Shown here piece by piece: positions 57,248-64,000 of a stretch of DNA of 64,000 bases; position 1 is the first letter of the stretch, and the number at the start of each line of letters is the position of its first letter. The DNA is taken from contig CM077594.1 of NCBI GenBank assembly GCA_039654915.1, forward strand, positions 16,119,001 to 16,183,000, given 5' to 3'. Made by a program: the position numbers and the translations under genes. Under the pieces are notes generated by a model, which saw only the letters and a program-made list of their open reading frames with translations, had not been told where the DNA came from and ran no database searches. This DNA comes from Aquilaria yunnanensis (lineage: Eukaryota > Streptophyta > Magnoliopsida > Malvales > Thymelaeaceae).

Positions 57248-58731
57248 GAGCTTATCTTTGGAGAAAAGTCATAATGAGTCTTATAACTTTGCCAACTTTC
57301 ATATTTTAGTCCTAAAACAACTCACGTTTCTATTTGAGTCATATATGTTTGAAAACATTAATAACGTTAGTCCTGTGTTGGACAGGGCTAACAAAAAATC
57401 CTAAATGGCACTCGACACTGTTAATTCTTACTTACTTGGCACATATAGGTGGACTTAATTGTAAAAAATAAAAGTTTCATGAAAAGGTTTTACAAACACA
57501 ATCTTTGATACTTAAGGTATAGTTAGAGACAAAATCACGTTTTTCTTTTCTCATTCCTCCCTCAACGTGAAGAATAGAGGTTTACCCAAATTCGTCTCAA
57601 TCTATGGCACTTCCGGTTTTTTTTTCTTTAATTCATCCTTTTTGTTCCATCCTTCACCCGAACCAATCATCTTCTGCTAAGAATTTAAAACAAAACAATC
57701 AAGTTTTCAAAATCCTCATAAACACTTCTAGATCTCCTCAATGGTACAAAATGACAACTGTTCTATCCATTCTCTTGGTTAGTGCAGTTAAAACTGTAAG
57801 AAAATATGTGAATAATTCCTCTTTTCCTAGTCTTTCAACCAATTCGGTAACAATGACACCAACCCACATGCAAGTACACAACACTAATTTCTTGGATCCG
57901 ATAAAAGCCTGAAAATTGCTACAAGTGCATTTTTTTTACACGTATTCCCGTTCTTGATCAAATCTACTAGAGCTAGAATTGTCACCAGAATCAAGTCTTT
58001 ATTTGCTTTGTACTCCTCAACAGAAGCAAAGTAAAGATGGCTCTAGCTACGTGTTATTTTGAAGCAACGTAAAAGATGGCTCTGGCTACATGTTTTTCCT
58101 CAGGTTTAAGCTTATTGTTTAGAACATTTGGGATCAATTCCAAACCCTCATTTTGCATCATTATAGCTTTGCTCTTTGGGTGTTTTAACAAATTCATAAG
58201 ACCACCGCTAGCACTTTCTTGGGTGGAAGGGTACTCTGATAACAATATAGTCAACAAATGAGGGAGCACCCTAGCTTCCACTCCCTGCCTCAAGCATCCA
58301 AGAATCATTTCCAATTCTTATGGCTAGATTTAGCCACAATCCCACTATTTTTTGGAGAAGTGGTGGTTAATTATTCCCTTAATCTCAGAAGCGAGTAAGT
58401 CATGGTCAGAGGTGAAGTAGCACCGGTCGAAGTTGGCAAAAGCGAAAGAGAAAAGATTGAAATTCGAGTCGAGAGTAAAAATGAGGTTTTTGATGAACTT
58501 GTGGGACTTAATTAAATAAGTTACAAAAGTTAAATGACTGATTTTGATCTTTTCCCCCTATTTTTAATGTTTGTTATTTGCCTATAGGATTTCCATTAAG
58601 GTCATTAATGATAGGACTAACATTGCTAACATTTTTTAACATATAGGACTTAAATAAAAACTAGTGTAGTTATAGAACTAAAATAGAAAAGTTGCCAAAG
58701 TTATATAACTCATTTTGACCTTTCTCCCTTA
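57248..58731. mobile_element. 1.48 kb nested TIR element carrying a gene fragment (Pack-MULE-like)
   Basis: The left arm (from GAGCTTATC, with TCTTATAACTTTGCCAACTT) is inverted at the right end (complement of AAGTTGCCAAAGTTATATAA), over ~200 bp. The flanks TATTTTTAA (57239-57247) and TCTTTTTAA (58732-58740) match at 8 of 9. The interior holds an ARM-repeat gene fragment on the minus strand. It lies inside the larger MULE-like element. Confidence 0.8.
57700..58320 (-). pseudogene. Captured ARM-repeat (U-box E3 ligase-like) gene fragment
   Basis: Reverse-strand 58314-58054 is an 86-codon open piece with armadillo-type helices (EARVLPHLLTILLSEYPSTQ, then SASGGLMNLLKHPKSKAIMM and HVARAIFYVASK). 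After a partial ~45 bp duplication that introduces a stop, the next segment reads YFASVEEYKANKDLILVTIL, then CKKNALVAIFRLLSDPRN, and degrades further down. This resembles the ARM repeats of plant U-box proteins. The U-box was not seen. It is bounded by element TIRs, so it is a captured fragment rather than a resident gene. Confidence 0.65.
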
Positions 58732-59338
58732 TCTTTTTAATGATACTATACAATATCTCAAGAAATATTTTAAAATAAAAGACAACACTAACAAAAAAAT
58801 TATAAGATTGAAAATCATGTTCGTGAATAAAAGTCCAATTTCACCTTTAATGAATTGTTGACTGTGTATAAAAGAGTTTGAGAGAATATATATAACTATC
58901 TTTAGTGTGTCATCATAGGAGTAGGGATTAGCAGGGGTAGATTTAGGTACGTTTAGCTAAATTCTTACCACCTTCAATGGATTTCTGGTGGATTTAGTAA
59001 GACTTATAACTTCCTTATGAGTAAGTAGATTTGGGCATTGTAAAATTCGATCAAGTTTTGTTTTTTGTATTAAGGAATTAATCCCCCTTACTAAGATAAT
59101 AGTAGCATCTTAATGCCAAATATATATAGTTCATTGAAAACATATGTGCATTTTTTAATAGTGTAAGAATAACAAATGTCATAAATAAATGTAATATATG
59201 ATAGTTTACTTTAAAATTATTACAACTTTTATTTGTTCTAGAAACCATAGCTTACGTATAAGTTATAAGCTAATTGGAGACGGTTGAAATAGGGTATACT
59301 AGAATGTTTAGTTAAGTAGATTAGGAAATATGTAATGA

Positions 59339-59380
<42 letters not shown>

Positions 59381-59381
59381 T
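59339..59381. repeat. (TTA)n microsatellite
   Basis: An uninterrupted TTA run of about 14 units lies just before the solo LTR; a related (AAT)n tract is inside it at ~59477-59502. Confidence 0.9.
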
Positions 59382-59402
59382 TGCTAGAAAATAAACTTAT
59401 AA

Positions 59403-62400
59403 TGTAATAACCCTAGAAATTAAGTAAAATAAAATCACCAAATTATCCTAATTAATTAAATAAATAAAATAATAAAATAATAATAATAATAATAATAATA
59501 AAATATAAAATTAAGAATCTTGATTCTTAGATGATTCCTTTATTGGTTATTAAGTCAAATTCCAAACCGGAAGCTCAAAGTCATTTTCTTTAGGCTAGGG
59601 GCATTTTTGTCATTTACAACTGAGCATCGGATAGAAAATCTGGGAGCACCATTGGATTCTTCTCGAAAAAATGAGTCAAGAGAAATTTACCTCACTTAAT
59701 TCTGAATTCGTTTGCTTAGGTTTCCTAAAATTTAACCAACGCGCGTGTTGAGTTTAAACCCGGTTCGTGCTACCGCTACATAGGATTATTATTATTAATT
59801 TTTTTCCCCTAACCCTAATTTCTTTCTTCTAAAACTTTCCAGCCGCAAAGCGCCTACAGGATTTTTTGAAACTTTAGATTAAAAAAAAAAAAACAAAAAC
59901 AAAAACTTGCCAATCTAGTTATCCTAATTAATTACCATATTATTATATTATTATTTATTTTACCCTACGCTTCTAATTGGCATGGAGCTTAATTCGCCCC
60001 ACAGAACCTTTCCCTGTTCAACATTTCGGCTTCTTCTTCTTCCCCATCAACAGCCGCCTAAGCCATAAAATTGGATTTTCTGAAGATCGTCCACAATTCT
60101 TCATCCTTTCGCGCCGGTTGTTTGCCTCCACTTAGTGCTTCATCAAACTGTGTAAGTTTAGCCATCTAAGCTTTGATTCTTGGCTCTTCCAAAGTATTAG
60201 AATATTAATTTAATTCTGTATTTTTGCCTAGATTCTTTAAGTTGAAGGGAAACCCCATCCGGACACCAAAACCAATCCTACGAGTACCAACGATCCCGAT
60301 TTGCTTCGTGTGAGCAAAAGTTCTTCGGTATTACTCTTTTAATTTTTTCTTTCTTTCTTTTTCTTTTCTTCCAGCACCTAAATACCTTATATTTTTGCTG
60401 TAAATTCTTGGTAGATTACCATTAATCCAAGGTTTGGGTTTTTCCACTCGTTTCCGGTGCAATCTTGTCCATACTTGGTTCTAAGCCCGGTAAGCCACCG
60501 TAGCCTCTTTTAAAAATTATCTTGGCTGCCAATTTCAAATATTACAGCCCTAATAATTCTCTTTTCCTTGCTGTCCATGTTGTTATAAAGGGTTAGAAAA
60601 TCCTTACTTGAAGGTTTGGTGTTTCTTTGGACTCCCGGAGCGTCAGAGATCCCGAAAACACATCGGTAACCGAAATAAAATTTTTTTTTCTTCCAATATC
60701 AGTTTTTACAGCCATTAAATAAGCTTATAAGTTAGTGTATGGCCGCTGTAATTTTTAGGATCAATATCAAGAAGGCTACCGGCATGATCCCGAATAGGCA
60801 CGAGGCCACCGAAGACACCCCGAGACCCTTTTTGCCCACTAGGTAAAATTTCGGACTAGATGCCAAGAACATGATACTTCCAAGTACCATCTAGGAAATT
60901 TCCAATTTTTTTGTATATTTTTCTAATTTTTTACCTTACTAACATTTTGTAGGACCGTCCTAGGAAATCGCCATCTTTCGCCGTATTATTCCGAACTAGG
61001 TAAGGGGGAAGAGCGGGTTAATTCTCGTGGGCCCTCTTAGGCCCAAAATAAGCTTCAACCCGAATAATAAATTCTAAATAAACAATTGGGCTAAACAAAA
61101 TCTTTAAATGCATGGGCAACATGGGTTAGGTAATTAATTTGTTTTTCTAGAATTTTATTTTATTTTATTATATTTTATTTTAGTTCGCTTCCTTTGAGAT
61201 GTAATTTTGGTTGGTTGGTTGGTTGGTTGTAATGATGTATGTTTGGCGCTAGTATCATACTAGGACCACTTATAACAAGAATTAAATTAGAAATATGTTA
61301 GGACCGCCTAAATAAACACCACTAGTAGCATGTTTAGGGCCGGCGAGACAAACACCGCTAGTACCATGTTTAGGGCCGACAAGCTCATTAGCAACATGAT
61401 GAGATTGAAGGAAACCGTTAGTGGCATGTTAGGTCCGTAATAAATTATTATAAGCCGATAGATAAAGGATTAGGAGCATAAATACTAAATGACCAATTTA
61501 GAAAGAATTCACGAGAAATGAGATGAACATTTATCAAAAATACACTTAAAAGATATCATTGATTGTCATGACATCATGCAACACTAAACTAAGATAACAT
61601 GATAAAAGAAATAAGATGCACTAGAATCATGGCATTCTACTAAAAAGAGCTAAAATAAAATGAGCTACGGTCATGCATCAATTGGTTGTTGCATATGATT
61701 GATGTTGCCATACACAAGAGTGCATTAAGTAAAAGATTTGAAGAGTAAGATAAAATATGAGGCATGCAAGGTTGGTGACGAACCATATCTACATGACCTA
61801 ACAAGCCGTAAATTTAGACGAGAGGTTCGGAACGGACGATTCGAACCCGAGAGGCATGTTAGGGTGGTGGCGAACCGTCCCTAGTCATGACCCGTTATTG
61901 ACACGGAGTATGGAGATATGATTTGTGCGCTGTCAGACCATAGCTGGCGAGGGACCATGCTTATGGCTGTTATCACGAGAGGCTCTACCTCGGCGTAGGT
62001 ATCCCGAGAGGCTCTGGCTTGGTGGCATCCCTAGTGGCACTACCTAAGAGCTATCCCGAGAGTGGGTGATGTACACACTCACTACCCTAGGTTCGTCCGA
62101 CGGCAATTAAGTATTGGATTAAGTGATCGATCAAGAAGATATTATTTATTCGGTAAAAAGAATTATGCATATGCATGGTAGTTCAAGCATGCTAGTAGGA
62201 TTTTGATTTTGTTGTTATGATGTTGTATGGAATTGTTCTTTAAGTAAATTGCTACAGCTTAAAGTTTATTATTCGTTGTTGTTTGTTACGGGAATATTAG
62301 GACCCACGTGATGGGCCTGATACTTCCCTCTTACTGAGCAAGTTGTGCTCACCCTTCATTCTAACATGTTTTTCTTAGGTGAGTACTATGAGGAGACAGA

Positions 62401-62746
62401 GTACACTGAACCATCTAATGAGGTTCAAGATGTGGAGCATACTGAGTGAGGGTACGCTGTAGCCCCTCGAAAGTAGAACTGGCTGGGACTGGATTTCAAC
62501 TTTGTGTTATTTGATTTCTAAAAAAACATATGGTTTGTTTAAATTGACACATTACGCGCATATTAGTTTTCCTGGGATTGTCACTTAACTACTCTGATTT
62601 CATTTAATACTCTCATTGTTTGGAAAATAATTTAAATAAAATGTTTTACCTCATATTTCTTAAATTATTTTTAATTAAATGCTTTATAATTCTGGGAATT
62701 TAAGATATCTTTTAAGATTAAGGTTCATAAAATTGGGGGCGTTACA
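59403..62746. mobile_element. 3.34 kb solo LTR, chromovirus (Tekay/Del)-type
   Basis: It begins TGTAATAACCCTAGAAATT and ends GGGGGCGTTACA, terminal words common in plant Tekay/Del chromovirus LTRs. It is flanked by the perfect 5 bp repeat TATAA (59398-59402 and 62747-62751). The 3' part has the familiar block CTTACTGAGCAAG... before an AGGTGAGTA word (~62330-62390). No internal domain is present. It interrupts the right arm of the MULE-like element. Confidence 0.85.
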
Positions 62747-63159
62747 TATAATACCCATGTTCTCTCATAGAAAAAATAAATATTTCCACAACCTAAAACA
62801 CCCTATTTTCGGAAATAAGAATTGTGATTTAAAATAATTATATTTTTTTCTTAAAAAGAGTATTTATAATTTAAAAAAAATTTCAAAATAATTTGTAAGT
62901 GAAATACTTTGCAAGATTTTATTAATTTTTTGTAACGTTGTGTTCAAATTATACAAAATGATTGTAAAATAATAAAATTTAAATTGTGACTCATTTTACC
63001 TTTTTGCTATAAGTTTTGGACTCTTGTTAACATTTTGTCACCTTTTTCCATTAAAATTGATTTAAGTAGTGGTAGAATAACCCAATTTAGTAAATAAGAT
63101 TAAAACTACTCTTATTAGGAAATTAAGATTTGTAACTACCCCTGTTTGGGAAAAAATTC

Positions 63160-64000
63160 AATGAACTACACTACAACTAAAAAAAGAACTACTTATAGTA
63201 ACATTTACATTGGATAAATTTGGTTCTTCTGAAATTGGTTCAACAACTATTGTTTATATCGACCATTCTACTGTCAGGTATCTCATGTCAAAGCAATATG
63301 TTAAACTGAGGTTGGTACACTAGATCTTATTGCTTCAAGATTGTGATCAAAGATAAGATAAACACAAAAAATGTTGTTGTTGACCATTTGTCAAAGCTGA
63401 CAGTGGATTCACTAATTAAGGCTACCCATAAATGACTATTTTCCTGATGAATTATTATTGTCTGTCACTACAGTGCCTTGATTTACTAACATTGTCAATT
63501 TTATGGTAACTAGCTAGATGTCAGCTTAATGAAGTGCCCAGGATAAGAGGAAGTTCCTACACAAGGTGAAAAATTTCTATTGGGATGACTCTTATCTTTT
63601 CAAATACTACTCTTATCAATGCATACCTAAAAATAAGGTAAAAAGTGTCATTAAATTTTATCATTCAAAAACATGTGGTGGGCATTTTTCTTTAAAAAAA
63701 ACAGCTACAAAAATTTTGCAGTCTGGATTTTACTAACCCTCATTGTTCAAAAACATAAAACTTGTGAAAGTTGTCAGAAATTAGGATCCATTTTAGAAAG
63801 AAATATGATGCTTTTGACTCATATCACTTTGATTGAAATTTTTATTGTTGAGAGATAGATTTCATGGGACCATTTCCAGTATTATCTAAATTTGTGTATG
63901 TTTTAGTTTTGGTAGATTATATGTCAAAATGGGTAGAGGTAGTTTCACGTCAAAATAATAATTATAAAATTGTGCTCAAATTTTTGAAGAAAACTATTTT
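63160..64000 (+). pseudogene. Athila-type relic, part 3 (RNase H end and integrase, runs off window)
   Basis: It resumes the RNase H (GSTTIVYIDHSTVRYLMSKQ near 63240) and the DHLSKL connector (63390). It then reads the integrase zinc-finger end (CESCQKLGSILERNMM at 63750) and the core entry IDFMGPFP, with VLVDYMSKWVEVVS after it at 63850-63960. Frames are broken by stops and indels. The catalytic core continues beyond base 64000. Confidence 0.82.

Larger units (their letters stand above)
56584..63159. mobile_element. MULE-like TIR element nested in the Athila relic
   Basis: The left end (GAGTTTTTTCTCCAACAAGG) and the complement of the right end (GAATTTTTTCCCAAACAGGG) start inverted repeats followable for ~220 bp, and more loosely to several hundred. 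The flanking 10 bp AATGAACTAC is perfect (56574-56583 and 63160-63169). Removal restores the RNase H reading frame order. After subtracting the two elements nested inside, about 1.75 kb of non-autonomous sequence remains, without transposase. Confidence 0.85.

Noticed and set aside
57604..57912. 102-aa plus-strand ORF in the nested TIR element
   Set aside because: It is antisense to the ARM-repeat fragment and shows no domain of its own.
52093..63000. Second complete Ogre element at the right side
   Set aside because: Only one decayed Tat-type LTR is seen, and the adjoining coding relics are Athila-type without ORF1 or a second RNase H.

Overview
The window is plant nuclear DNA, almost certainly from a flowering plant. 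It is AT-rich with scattered microsatellites, carries a plant-type PGG-domain gene, and consists mostly of plant transposable elements (Tat/Ogre and Athila-type Ty3 elements, a LINE, PIF/Harbinger, CACTA, MULE-like and hAT elements). The species cannot be named from the sequence. No ordinary multi-exon host gene is intact; the only intact host-type ORF is a small PGG-domain membrane protein at 11380-11895 (minus).

Left part (1-20296): LINE reverse-transcriptase relic; PIF/Harbinger relic (Myb/SANT-like ORF plus transposase) broken by small TIR elements; further TIR elements with 9-10 bp target duplications; a PGG cluster of one intact gene and two broken copies, hit by a 1.2 kb insertion at the stop codon and by a CACTA element; then AT-rich DNA with two more TIR elements.

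Centre (20297-44992): a complete 24.7 kb Ogre/Tat-type LTR retrotransposon. It has 4.17 kb LTRs that appear to differ at only about three positions and a perfect ATAGG target duplication. Its order is: PBS; ORF1 (564 aa); Gag-Pro with a G-patch-like segment (1103 aa); an apparent 208 bp intron carrying the stop codon; Pol with RT, RNase H, a second RNase H and integrase (1132 aa); a 6.9 kb 3' region; PPT. The 3' region is the most unusual part of the window. It holds three tandem paralogous 182-aa ORFs with a basic patch and a four-cysteine motif, an intronless LONELY GUY (LOG)-like ORF with the nucleotide-binding and PGGxGTxxE motifs, an 87 bp tandem repeat, and a 20-copy, 73 bp array with six-monomer higher-order structure. 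The three ORFs and the LOG-like ORF look like an accessory cassette that the element has kept open through earlier rounds of transposition.

Right part (44993-64000): tandem repeats, a broken two-exon membrane-protein-like gene, an hAT element, a decayed Tat LTR, and an old Athila-type polyprotein relic. The relic is split by a 701 bp solo LTR and by a MULE-like element. That MULE-like element itself contains a smaller TIR element with an ARM-repeat gene fragment and a 3.3 kb chromovirus-type solo LTR. Domain calls are by eye from the translated sequence; no database search was run.
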